Assembly: GCF_000234665.1 (NCBI RefSeq)
Contig: NC_018324.1
Coordinates: forward strand, 2,292,428 to 2,356,427
Direction of reading: 5' to 3'
DNA length: 64,000 nt
Source: Leishmania mexicana MHOM/GT/2001/U1103
Taxonomy: Eukaryota; Euglenozoa; Kinetoplastea; Trypanosomatida; Trypanosomatidae
The position numbers were made by a program, and so were the translations under genes. Positions within the stretch are counted from its first letter, which is position 1. Each line of letters begins with the position of its first letter. The notes beneath the pieces are model-generated. The model had not been told where the DNA came from. It did no database searches and saw nothing but the letters and a program-made list of their open reading frames with translations. Below, piece after piece: positions 20,714 to 30,350 of this stretch.

Positions 20714-22412
20714 CGTATGAGGAAGGAGAGGACGTGCGTGGTAAAAAAAGGAAACGAGGAAGTCCTCTATCTGAAGGTCTGCGCCGTGACGCAAAAGAGA
20801 AAAAGGGGGCGGGTGGGATGCCGAAAAAAAAAGAAGGGAGGGAGGGGGAGGGGGGGGGGGCGGAAGGCGAGCGTGGGACCTGCGCAACTTCACCTACCTG
20901 ATGAAAAGGGTAAGCGCTTTTGTTTTTGTGGGTGAGGGGAAGGGTAGTGTTGCCTCCTTAGCCGTGGAATGCGTGCGTGCGTACTCAGCGGTGGCCAAGC
21001 TGTTACAGGCAGAGCACACCAACGACTGTTTGATGATAGTCCAAGTGTGTTGCGCTCGAAAGCACGAAGAAAGCAGCGAGCTGGCAAACGCCCCCTTTTG
21101 CGTTCACTTCGAGCACCTTGGAGCCACAATTCGAAAACGAGGGAGACGCGATGGGTGTACAAAGAGGCGCGGAAACAGCTCGAACGATACGCGACCCACC
21201 TGAGCTCCTTCAGTGACAGCGCACACCTTGTGGGATACTGAAAGGGAGCAGGGGTGTGTCGGCGTGCACACGTCCCAGGAGTAATTCTGAAGATAACGTC
21301 AATGCTCGGCTGCTACGGAGGGCCGAGAGTTTGTACGTGCTTCCGTGTGAGTGAATCAGTGTGTATTGGGAAGGTTCGAAAGGAGGAGGGGGTGATCCGG
21401 GTGCCTCACGCCAAAAACGAACGGATAGCGTAAAAAAAAAGAAGGCGCTGAAAGTCGGGCGAGATGGTGCGTGGGTGCGGGAGCGCAGCGAGGTTAGACA
21501 AGTGCTAACAAACCTGTCCCGAATTTGTGTGGGTATGGTGTGCGCGTGCGTTAAAGACTAATTGGTTTCGATTGTCTTGTTCACGGCCCATATGAGGAGT
21601 GAGAAGAGGAATGGAACGGGAATAGGGACAGGCGCTCGGGTGCCAAACTCAACTGCTTTCTGGCGTTTTCGTTCTTGGTGATTCTGAGCTGTGCGTACGC
21701 GTGGTCGCCAGGATATCGCGTGGATCCGCACAATCAAGGGGGGCGGGCAAGCACAAAAGGAGAGAAGAGAAAGAGGCACGATATGGTAGAGGAGATCCAT
21801 CGAGGAAGGGTGCGACATGTTCGTGTCAGAGAAGCCCCTGCAGCTCTCCAAGAAGCTTGAACAGACACCCCCATCCAACTCTTCTCCATCGCGCAGCGCT
21901 GGCCCATTCCAGACACCAAAGGATGTAAGCCTCGGCATAGCTAACTTTCAAGCATTCTCAGTTGCACCCTTTTCGTCTCCCGTGTATACGTGTTCTTCGG
22001 CTCCCCTGTCAAGCAGCTGGTCTCTTTCGAAGGGAATGCGGTGGGGTGAGGGTGGGCCGCCTTGAGTGCACCTGGGTCTTCGCGGCCCCGTTCGCTCTTG
22101 TCCCATCTTGAGTTTTGTTCCGTTTTTTTTCTTTCCACTTCCTAGTCAGAGGCAGCTGTCGACACAGAGGAACGCTGCCACAGCGTGCCAGACGAGGTAC
22201 GGGCGGGTAGTTTTTTTTTTTCGACTCCGCGCAGCCACAGACAGACACACACACGCACACACACATACCAGCATCACCTCGTATGGAGCACTGGCAGCCT
22301 CTTCTAACATGTACATCATGAGCAGAAAAAGAAATGGACAGTAGTGGCAGGCAGTTGTTAGGGCACACGCGCTCCTCCTTTGCCCTTTATTTCGTCGCAA
22401 AATCGACGGCGA
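20714..22412. other. Intergenic region between CNOT10 and centrin
   Basis: No gene supported. Contains the purine-rich tract at 20823-20865 ending in a long G-run, a T-run at 22210-22220 and CA-rich sequence at 22245-22263 in the centrin 3' region. Confidence 0.55.
20779..20865 (-). promoter_or_regulatory. Strong polypyrimidine tract and candidate splice acceptor for CNOT10
   Basis: Plus positions 20823-20865 are almost pure purine, giving a roughly 40-base C/T tract on the sense strand. The first AG downstream on that strand is at 20780-20779, 66 bases before the ATG at 20713. This is the clearest trans-splicing signal in the window and decides the start. Confidence 0.5.
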
Positions 22413-22910
22413 TCACTTGTCTGACCTCAACATCTTGTTGAACTCCTCACGGGAAATGCGGTCGTCGCGATCGAGTACATCACACTCGCGAATGATTTCC
22501 TGCAGCACGTCCTCCGGGATATCCTCGCCAACCTCCGCCGCTACCCGCTTCAGGTCATCGAGAGAGATGAACTCCGACTTGCCCTCTGTGAACAGCGGGA
22601 AGGCGAGGTCCACCTCGTCGTCCTTGTCCTCGGCAAAGAAGCGCTGGCGCATGACGTCCTCAAATTCACTGAGAACGAGGTTGCTGGAGACGCCGCCACG
22701 ATCCATCTCCGCCACAAGCTTTCGCACTGCATCCTTGTCTGGTTCGTACCCGAGCGCACGTAGTGCCACCTTTAGGTCGTTTGGCGTGATGGTGTTCACG
22801 CCCTTGACGTCGAGCACGCGGAACGCCTCCTCAATGTCCCGCTTCTGCTGGTCCGTCAAGTCGCGCGGCAGCCGCCGGCCATCCGCTGTGGAGAAGGCGG
22901 TGTTGATCAT
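22413..22910 (-). CDS. Centrin/caltractin-like EF-hand protein with degenerate calcium loops
   Basis: 165 residues, the usual centrin length, with four helix-loop-helix units. Centrins sit at basal bodies and related cytoskeletal sites. The N-terminal half keeps centrin wording (LTDQQKRDIEEAFRVLD, LKVALRALGYEP). Aligning on the loop isoleucine, the four loops are about 34-45, 70-81, 108-119 and 145-156. None is canonical: loop 1 has Lys and Val at positions 3 and 5 and Asp at 12, loop 2 has Gly and Val there, loop 3 begins with Thr, and loop 4 has Val at position 1 but Asp at 3 and 5 and Glu at 12. Calcium binding is therefore doubtful except perhaps weakly at loop 4. Orthologous, I believe, to the chromosome 36 centrin of L. 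major. Confidence 0.85.
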   Translation of the reverse strand: MINTAFSTADGRRLPRDLTDQQKRDIEEAFRVLDVKGVNTITPNDLKVALRALGYEPDKDAVRKLVAEMDRGGVSSNLVLSEFEDVMRQRFFAEDKDDEVDLAFPLFTEGKSEFISLDDLKRVAAEVGEDIPEDVLQEIIRECDVLDRDDRISREEFNKMLRSDK

Positions 22911-25162
22911 GAGTAAGAAGACGAGACCGGTGCTCTAAAACGAGCCGTTGAGAGGTGACGCCGTAGCGAGAGCAGGGACACGCAACTCTCTCAAAGGTGT
23001 TCGAGGAAACTTAGGAGAAAGGGAGGACACTGAGTCCGTTCCTGGGTGAACCACTTCTACCACTGCGGTGGACGATTCGATGCCTCGAAGAGCTTGACAC
23101 ACACGCGTGCTTCAACTGTGTGGATGTGGGTGCGTATGCTAACGTTGTATGATACGAGAGGCGATAGCACCATGGAGGATGCAAGAAGAAAAGGGTAAAA
23201 ATGGCATAGGCATGCGAGCGAGGGGTACGACCAACGGAGTGGCAACCAGAAGAGGACGGCATGTCGAAGATGGATGTTGCGTGAGAGGACTTTCGCGCGT
23301 AGCGGGAAGTCGAGGCCTGTGTATCACGTAAGAGAGCGCACAGATCCAGCACATATAGTGAGACCTTCGCACCGCGTCTGGTAACAACGGTGGCTCATTC
23401 TGAGCACAAGGAGCTCAGCTGTCGGTTGCCATGAAAAGTCCGTCTCGATAAGAGAGCGACATTCGATTCCTTGGATGGAAAATAGCGTAGAATGAGAACG
23501 ACCACAAGACGACAAAACGAAGACATCGCACACCACGCAGCTGCAACGATCAGCGATGAAGTGTATATTGCAGAGGACGGGAGGGGAATCCTGGAGGTGC
23601 TCCGGGGTGGGACGCCCCGAGCCCACAGAGCAAAAACGACGGCGGCTCAGCATCGAAGAAAAGAAAGATTCGTCTGCGGTGCACCCCTGATCATCGCCCC
23701 ACATGACGGAGGTAGCGTCAGCAGAAACTGAGCGGTACGTTCCGTAAGCGGTGAACAACAACTAAAAAGACAGAACACGAAAAAAAAAACACAGGGTCAC
23801 CAAAGGAAGAACGAGCTAATATATATATCATCGAAGGAGACCCCCCGCTCCACTGGATGGGGGGGGAAGAGAAGAGGGGGTGGAGGGGGAGTCAGATGGG
23901 ACTGAAAAGCGGCAACGGCTGCTGTCGCTCAAACGAGTGCTGATGTGGGCAGACGCGGACGTGTGTGGCCAGAGAAGGCAATAATACGCTGTTTGTGCGT
24001 GTCAGTATCATCCAGGTGGGACCACATGAGATCCGGGTTTCTCCACGAGGAGTCATCGAACAAAAAAACGCTCACTCTCTTCGACTTCTTGGACATGGAC
24101 CTTCGCCTCATGATGCGCACACGCACGAGTCCTTCGTCATACACTCGACTAGCTCGTTCAACTCCATTTTACATATGTTTCGATGGCTGTTGCGCCGCTG
24201 CAGCGGTCTACTTGTAGAAACACAACGCAGCGAGGAGAGGTGCTAGGGGAGGCTGTTGGCGAAGAACAGTGGTCGCCAGCGATGAGGGTGAGTGGGAAGA
24301 CCTGCATACGGCAAGTACGAAGTAGAGGGCGATGCGCCAGTTCTCTTACAGGTCCATAATCAGCAAAGTAGTAGAAACGGATACTCGTTTTTTTTTGGCT
24401 GTCTGCCTGCCTGTGGCGCGTTGCTACAGATGATTCTGTTACTTCTACAGCAATGTCGCTGCATGTGCCTGTGTGGCTCAGCGCACGCATCAACGATAGC
24501 AACAGCTCCAGCAACAACGGTCTACAAGCGCGCGCAGATGCGGTGGAAACGCAGGTGAGATGCTCAGAAAGAAGAGGAGCAACTGTGTTCGTGCGTGGGT
24601 CTGATGCACAAACGCGTGTGTTTGCGCCGTTTTTTTTTCCACAGCCCCCTTTTTCTCTCGCCTCGGCAAATATCCTCTCTCACTCGCCCTCATGACAGCG
24701 ATGCTGCTCTTCTTCGTGTGATAAGCACGGCCACACACACACAGAAGCGAGCAAGCCGGCGCCGTCTGTCTCTCAATCTCTCTGCCTCCTCTATCCGCAC
24801 AGCACATAGAGGATAAAGATGGGCCAGGAGAAAAACAGACAACGCAGAGGAACAACAACGCAGAAAGCCGAGCATGAGGAGGGCGTGGAAAAAAAAGAGC
24901 GCAGCGACGCTCGTGCCTTGAAAAACACGACGGCACACACGCGAGCGCACAAACGGTCAGTCCCTATCTGACGTGAGCACGTAACACATGAAAAACGTAC
25001 GAGAGAGACAGAGAGCAGAAACACAGGCTGCATGCATGGCAGAAACGCCGCGGTGTGTAGGTAGAAACCCAGGGTATGTCCGAATCAACGGACAAGCTCT
25101 TCGCCCTGCTTTGACTCCATCTGCCAGGTACGTCCACTGTGTTGCGATCAGCTCTCACCTGC
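22911..25162. other. Selenoprotein K 3' region and spacer to centrin
   Basis: No further gene supported. This stretch should contain the SelK 3' UTR and its SECIS element; I looked for an ATGA...AA...GA core on the minus strand and found no convincing one by eye. A perfect 5-bp hairpin (GTCCG/CGGAC) lies at 25078-25093. Other features are an AT run near 23819-23828, a purine tract at about 23861-23890, and A/T runs near 23781-23789 and 24389-24397. A 71-residue minus frame (23929-24144) was judged unsupported. Confidence 0.5.
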
Positions 25163-25525
25163 TTACCTCCCTCAGCCAGAGGCGCAACCACCGGAAATCG
25201 GTGCTTTAGGCAGTGTATGCACGTTGCCACCGCGGCGGTTGACGGCGGCAGCCCAGCCGCTATTCCTCCCGCCGCCGAGCGCCTGGCCGCCGCCACCGCG
25301 GCGGTTCAGCATCGCTCGCAACGAGCCCAGTATGCCGCCGCCGTCGGCTGCCGCATTTGCCGCCCGAGGCGCAGGGTGTTGGTGCTCCTCTACGACCTGT
25401 CCTATTGGTTGGGTCGTGAAGAGCGTCTGTGCAAAGAGAGAGAGCGCGGTCCAGAGCGCGAGGAGAAAGCCCTGCACCGTGAAGGGCTTCTTCTCCACGA
25501 CACGTCCATTGTGTATGTACGCCAT
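25163..25525 (-). CDS. SelK: Selenoprotein K (UGA-encoded selenocysteine near the C-terminus)
   Basis: SelK is a small ER membrane protein linked to ER-associated degradation and protein palmitoylation. The frame starts at ATG 25525 with MAYIHNGRVVEKK, matching the family's opening (M-x-Y-I-x-N-G-x-V). A single transmembrane helix follows at about residues 18-38 (FLLALWTALSLFAQTLF), then a Gly/Arg/Asn-rich tail. A plain translation stops at a TGA at 25172-25174 after ...SGGCASG. Reading that TGA as selenocysteine adds U-G-R and then a TAA at 25163-25165. The resulting C-terminus, G-U-G-R, is exactly the known SelK ending. The full product is 120 residues. Kinetoplastids are known to have SelK, SelT and SelTryp. 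A SECIS element is required in the 3' UTR; I could not place it by eye. Confidence 0.88.
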
Positions 25526-26251
25526 CTATAATGGGAGTACAGCATATAGGGCACACGAATGCCAAGCACACACGCACGTCCCCACACCGTGTGTAGGAGG
25601 AGCTGGCGACGGAAGCGAGAAGGTCAAATGGCGGCATGCGGGGAAGAGACGTGCGAAAATACAGAAAAAGGCGACGCGCAGCCGAGGAAAAGCAGAGGAA
25701 GTTGGATGAAAGGGAGGCAGTGCAGACAGGGAACACCCACGTTTCGCGCAGAGAGGGTGGGGGAAGCGTAGGGCAGGCGGCAGAAGAGGAGAAACGCTCC
25801 GCAACTCAGGCAGCGCTACAGAGTGGCAGCTACTACAGCTGTATCGCCTATCGGTGTGGACTCTGGGATGGCGAGCTCTGTGAAAGGCCGAGACGGAGGC
25901 AGGCCAAAGACGAGTTCACCTCAGGCGTCGGCTACACCACAAGAACAAAACATAAGAAAGAAGCGCTGCTGGCTTGGCCAGCACACACGCGCGCGCGACC
26001 ATCGCGTCTCACGAGCTCATCCCTTTCTGTTGTGTTTTCTCTTTCTCTGTCGTGCTTGTGGCTAATTGCACCTCGCCGTTTTTTCTTCTGGTTACTCGTG
26101 AGTTGTTACTAAAAGCGGGCGGAGGGAACACTCGTAGCAGAAGTGTAGGCCGCGCATCACAACCGAGAGAAGACGCGGTTGTCGCGAATGCGAGCATATA
26201 TACGTGTGTAATCCATGGGTGGCCGAACAACTCTTTAGCAGTCGTGTTGCC
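25526..26251. other. Spacer between SelK and CTU1
   Basis: No gene seen. Purine-rich plus-strand sequence from about 25655 to 25730 is pyrimidine-rich on the sense strand and may serve SelK trans-splicing. Confidence 0.5.
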
Positions 26252-27220
26252 TCACAACATTGTTCGTCTCAGTGCCGCGCAGGGGTCGCCGCGCGCCAGC
26301 GATTCCAACAGCACACAAGCGCGGCAGAGGCGCTGGCTCGTTAGGTAACTGCACTTTTCGCAGGGCTTTGGCGCGCTCGCCGGCACCGCCTCCTGTTCCT
26401 GTACCTCCAAGTGTTCGCCGCTGTAGACAGTGTCCGCAATGCTGCGGGGTCGCAGAGCCTCCAAATCCTTCACTAGCGTGCGGGCAGTGCCTCGAAAGGC
26501 CTCTTTAGCGTACGTGCACTCGGTGGTAAAGTAGTCCAGTTTCTTAAAGTGCGCGTAGAGCACGATCTCCTTCTCGTATGCGTACTTGAGTGGCTTCACA
26601 CGAGGCAGAATACCCTCGCCAGCGCTCACGGCACTCGTGCAGCGGGACAGCCGCGGAGCGTCAGCACGGAGAAGGTTCATGAGAATGGTTTCTGCCATGT
26701 CATCGGCGTTGTGGCCCGTCGCGATCTTGTCTGCCTTGACCAGCACCGCCCCCTTTTCTAGGGCTTGGCGGCGAAACACGCCGCAGAAGGTGCAGTTGTT
26801 GCGCAGTCCGACGACGCGCACAATGTCGTCCATCGTCCAGCCAAAGATGTCGTGGTACGATAGGATGTGCAGAGGGAGGCCGTAGCACGTGGAGTTGCGT
26901 TTCACCGTTTCAAGGCTATCGTCACGGTAGCCAGCGATGCCCTCATCGACGCTAACAAGCTCTATGCGAATGCCGTAGTCGTGTCGTTTGTTGAGCGTGT
27001 CGAGCAGATGAATGAGGACGGTGCTATCCTTGCCGCCGCTCGCTCCGCAGGCGACCACGTCACCAGGCGCAAAGAGGCGCTCCGCTTGAATGGTGTCGTG
27101 AATCTCACCCTCGAAGACAACGAAGAAGCACTCACGACACAGCAGCTGCCCGTTGCGCGGCCGCTTCACTGCTGCCCGCTCCACGCCGCACTTGGCGCAC
27201 AGAAACTTGGGTGATGGCAT
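26252..27220 (-). CDS. CTU1: Cytoplasmic tRNA 2-thiolation protein 1 (CTU1/NCS6)
   Basis: 322 residues, the usual family length. With CTU2/NCS2 and the ubiquitin-like URM1 it thiolates the wobble uridine (U34) of Lys, Glu and Gln tRNAs in the cytosol. Visible features are an N-terminal zinc site (C8, C11, C28, C31), the PP-loop ATP motif SGGKDS at 61-66, the catalytic Cys pair in NNCTFCG (C143, C146), the TtuA/CTU1 motif [17 protein letters not shown], the RLSRCTS segment and a C-terminal zinc site ([16 protein letters not shown]). All key cysteines are present. The start is the ATG at 27220; the longer frame begins with GTG. It sits directly upstream of SelK in the same transcription unit. 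Confidence 0.93.
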   Translation of the reverse strand: MPSPKFLCAKCGVERAAVKRPRNGQLLCRECFFVVFEGEIHDTIQAERLFAPGDVVACGASGGKDSTVLIHLLDTLNKRHDYGIRIELVSVDEGIAGYRDDSLETVKRNSTCYGLPLHILSYHDIFGWTMDDIVRVVGLRNNCTFCGVFRRQALEKGAVLVKADKIATGHNADDMAETILMNLLRADAPRLSRCTSAVSAGEGILPRVKPLKYAYEKEIVLYAHFKKLDYFTTECTYAKEAFRGTARTLVKDLEALRPRSIADTVYSGEHLEVQEQEAVPASAPKPCEKCSYLTSQRLCRACVLLESLARGDPCAALRRTML

Positions 27221-27797
27221 CACCGCGCGACGCCGCTGAGCTGCGCAGCTTGTGAGAGAATCGAATGCGGCAGCGCCGGTCTACAGATGGGAAAACCCCC
27301 TCTTGCACTCCTCCCCACGAGAAACGCCAGAGGTCGGCACTGCAGAGCGGGGACTTGCGGTACATCGCCCAAAAACCCCGACACGTTTGTGCATGCACAT
27401 GAGTGTGTGCGCGTGGATGGCGGGGCAGTTAAGAGACCGAGTCGTCGAAACGGGCGACGCGATGACCGTTTCACGAAAAGAACGACAAGTGGTGAGGAGA
27501 GAGTCAGAGAGTCATGGGCGAGGGCAACACACTAGAGGTCCAAGTGAGGGACCACAACGGAGACCAGCAGGGCAGCACGCCGAGCACCGTACGGTCCCAA
27601 GTCTCCCACCTCTGCTTCAAGCTTCGCCAGAGACAATGGTCCTGTGTCTTTCGGACATTTCTGTGAATCGTTTGTTGCGGATAAGTAACGTCTCTACAAC
27701 GCATGTTGAAGCTCCCTGCCTAGCGCTGCTGGAGGGGCAGCCCGTGCGCGCGAAAGCGTGGTATCCTGGATGCAAGGCGACGTATGTCCCGTCCCGG
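27221..27797. other. Spacer between CTU1 and the C2HC-finger gene
   Basis: No gene seen. Mixed sequence with a mildly purine-rich plus-strand stretch at about 27470-27515 that could hold the CTU1 splice signal. Confidence 0.5.
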
Positions 27798-29654
27798 TCA
27801 CTGCTGCCTCCATGCCGAGTGGCGCACGACCACAGTGGGCTTCCTGTGCAACATTGCAACTACCCGGTCCTCCATGGACTCACGATGCTCCTGCTGCTGC
27901 TGAATATCCATCTTATAGGGTGCAGCGCGAACAGCTGTCGCTGAAGGTCCTAGCACCGCAGAGGCAAAGCTCATGGCGCCGGGGGATGAAGGCGCACACG
28001 GGTGCCTGGATCCGTTCGCAAACGCCGAGACAGACGCTTGCGCGGAAGGAAGCGGGCCGTCCTTGCGCGGAAGCAACGATGCGGCCAGAAACGAAGGAGC
28101 CGTGACGTCCGGCTGAATAAAGGAGGCAATATCAGAGTAGTAGGCACTCTCCTCAGCCTGGTGTGATGCCGCCAGGATCTTCGCCGGAAATCGGGTCTTG
28201 ACGTGCAGTGGCTGATGTACATCTGACACGATATCCCAGAGAGCGGCGACACTCTCCTGCATCGCGACCTGCTCTCGCCGCCATTGAGCGGTGTGCTTCT
28301 GAAGCGCAGCCTCCATTTCCGCACCTTGGCTCATCGAGCGCTGCACAATTTCGTTGTAGGCTCCATGTTGAGCGGTGACCTGCCGCTGCAAGTCCCCGTG
28401 GGCTCGAAGAAGGGCCGAGAGCTGCTCCTGTTGCAGTCGGACGAGCCGCTGCATCTGCGACAGTGACGTTTTCAATTGCGTCATGGCCGTGGGTGCTGAT
28501 CCTAACGACGATGCCGCACACATGTCACCGATTGGCTGCTGAGTGTTGCCAACGGCGTCGCTGTCGTGTAGTCTCATCGACGGCACACAAGAGTCGCTCT
28601 CAGCCGTCCTCTGAGCTGAAGAAGAGAATCCTTTGGCCCCACGCAGGCGAATGACAAAGCTGCTCAGCTGCGGCGTTGGGCGCTTCGACGACATTACGGA
28701 CGAAACAGCCGAGGCTGCCGACGACGCGGCTATGGAGGTCTCGTGAGCACGTTTCGTGCTCATTGCCGTGGGTGCCGCTGAGTGCGCGCAGCTGAGCTCA
28801 GCAATCGTGCTCGGCAGTGCCGAATCTTCCGCTGCAGCGGACACACCATCCAGCGTGTCTGTGTGTGCACCGGGTGGAGCTGCACGGACAGAGTTAGCGG
28901 GGTGGCGACGAAGCGATTCCGTCTCCCTTGTAGTACCACACGATCGCCTGTGCGCAGCGTCACGGTGACCCCTCGCAGCGGTGCTGGCGATGTGCTCTGT
29001 CGTGCTGTGCGGTTTGCTTGACGCGGACCTAGCAACTGCAGCGGAGGAAGCAGTAAGTGGTTCTGCTGATTGGGGGCGCCTGTAAGACCGCACGCCGGAC
29101 GCTGAATGCAACCCTACACCTGCGACCCTCGACGTCGCATCGGTTTCCCGGCTGGTGCTCCGTAAGTTGACTTTAATCGACGGTGGCGGCGACGGCGGCG
29201 TAGTCGGCAGTGAAGCTGCGCCCCCAGAAGCGTTTGGGTTGGCCACCGAGGATGGAGAAAGGCGCCTTCGCGGCTTTGCGGCGGCGTGCTCCCGCGACGG
29301 CACAGATGCACGGAAGCGGGATGCGGCAAGATCAACCGTGAGAGAGGATGAAGAGTACATGAGCTGCTGCGTCACAGCAGCATCCTCCCTCACTGGGGAT
29401 GCGCTGGAGCGATTTTCACCGCAGTCGCTCGTGCTGCGGCTCGGGCGACTGAGACAGCTCAATTTATTCAGCCGGTGGTAATAGTCCACCCCAGATGCCG
29501 GCTTCCCAGCTGCCGCCGGCATCGAATTTTTCGCAGGGGAGCCTTGCTGAGGTTTGGTGAGGGATACGGGCTCCTCACAACAGTCGAGGTGTGCCTTCAT
29601 CGCATCAAAACGTACCCCCTTGCCGCAGTGCGGGCACACGGTCCGGGTACTCAT
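27798..29654 (-). CDS. C2HC zinc-finger and coiled-coil protein, unassigned
   Basis: 618 residues from the ATG at 29654. The N-terminus carries a compact finger, CPHCGKGVRFDAMKAHLDCC (residues 7-26), with the C-x2-C-x11-H-x3-C spacing of ZC2HC-type domains found in many cytoskeletal and ciliary proteins. Residues about 40-380 are Ser/Ala/Pro/Thr-rich and probably disordered. A coiled coil spans about 385-480 (TSLSQMQRLVRLQQEQLSAL and following). The C-terminus includes a short Gln/Glu/His patch. No catalytic motif. A flagellar or cytoskeletal role would fit the finger plus coiled coil but is a guess. The longer frame to 29759 adds residues with no recognisable features. Confidence 0.75.
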   Translation of the reverse strand: MSTRTVCPHCGKGVRFDAMKAHLDCCEEPVSLTKPQQGSPAKNSMPAAAGKPASGVDYYHRLNKLSCLSRPSRSTSDCGENRSSASPVREDAAVTQQLMYSSSSLTVDLAASRFRASVPSREHAAAKPRRRLSPSSVANPNASGGAASLPTTPPSPPPSIKVNLRSTSRETDATSRVAGVGLHSASGVRSYRRPQSAEPLTASSAAVARSASSKPHSTTEHIASTAARGHRDAAHRRSCGTTRETESLRRHPANSVRAAPPGAHTDTLDGVSAAAEDSALPSTIAELSCAHSAAPTAMSTKRAHETSIAASSAASAVSSVMSSKRPTPQLSSFVIRLRGAKGFSSSAQRTAESDSCVPSMRLHDSDAVGNTQQPIGDMCAASSLGSAPTAMTQLKTSLSQMQRLVRLQQEQLSALLRAHGDLQRQVTAQHGAYNEIVQRSMSQGAEMEAALQKHTAQWRREQVAMQESVAALWDIVSDVHQPLHVKTRFPAKILAASHQAEESAYYSDIASFIQPDVTAPSFLAASLLPRKDGPLPSAQASVSAFANGSRHPCAPSSPGAMSFASAVLGPSATAVRAAPYKMDIQQQQEHRESMEDRVVAMLHRKPTVVVRHSAWRQQ

Positions 29655-30350
29655 GGAACTACTTGTTAGTCTGCCGGCTAACGCATTTCTATCTGTGTGA
29701 CCATGTACGTGTGTAGGCCGTGCACACTTGCTGGCCAAGGCGGAAAAGGGGGAGTGCACGTTTGAGGCAAAGGAGTAACCACCCCTGATCCTGTGACCTC
29801 AATGAATGTCTATGTCTGTGTACGCCACCGGTGGGTGAGCTGCAGGAGGATGGCGTCCCCGTCAAGATGAATGGGGATCGAGGTGAGAGAGCAACAGTGA
29901 CCATTGAAAGTATGTCGGAAAGGGGCAGCGAAAAAAAAAAAAGAAACGGATTGTGAAAGCCATCAAAGTGCCCAACGCGTCAGCCTGTGCGCGTGTAGCC
30001 ACAGGCAGAAAAGGGGGGAACAAGGCACCAGCCCCAAAGTGCAACATTATCTGCTGTGTGGAGCGCGACTGCGCCGTGCCGCCACACAAGTTCAGACGCA
30101 CGCACAAGCACGGACGTCAAGGGGTGTCGACAACCGTCTTCTGCGTGTACACTCCCAGCTGTCCCCGTGACGGCTTGTTTTTCCTTTCATTCTTTGCCGC
30201 CCTCTTGCGAGTGACGAGTACTCGGGGGTAGGCGTGGGAATGCCGCCCGTCCCATAGCGGTTCTTGCCTCGCTCCTAGCATGGAGAGCCTTGGTGCCACA
30301 AAAGCTCATGTAAAAGTGTGTTCCTTATGAGCGTGGTGCGCTTCTGCGCA
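29655..30350. other. Spacer between the C2HC-finger gene and the 825-residue gene
   Basis: No gene seen. An A-rich run at 29930-29947 on the plus strand gives a T-rich tract on the sense strand, a possible trans-splicing signal for the downstream gene. Confidence 0.5.

Noticed and set aside
23929..24144. 71-residue minus frame downstream of SelK
   Set aside because: Composition is not impossible but too short and with no match; the region should be SelK 3' UTR.
25078..25093. Small perfect hairpin considered as SECIS
   Set aside because: Only 5 bp of stem and no ATGA/AA/GA core, so it cannot be a SECIS.
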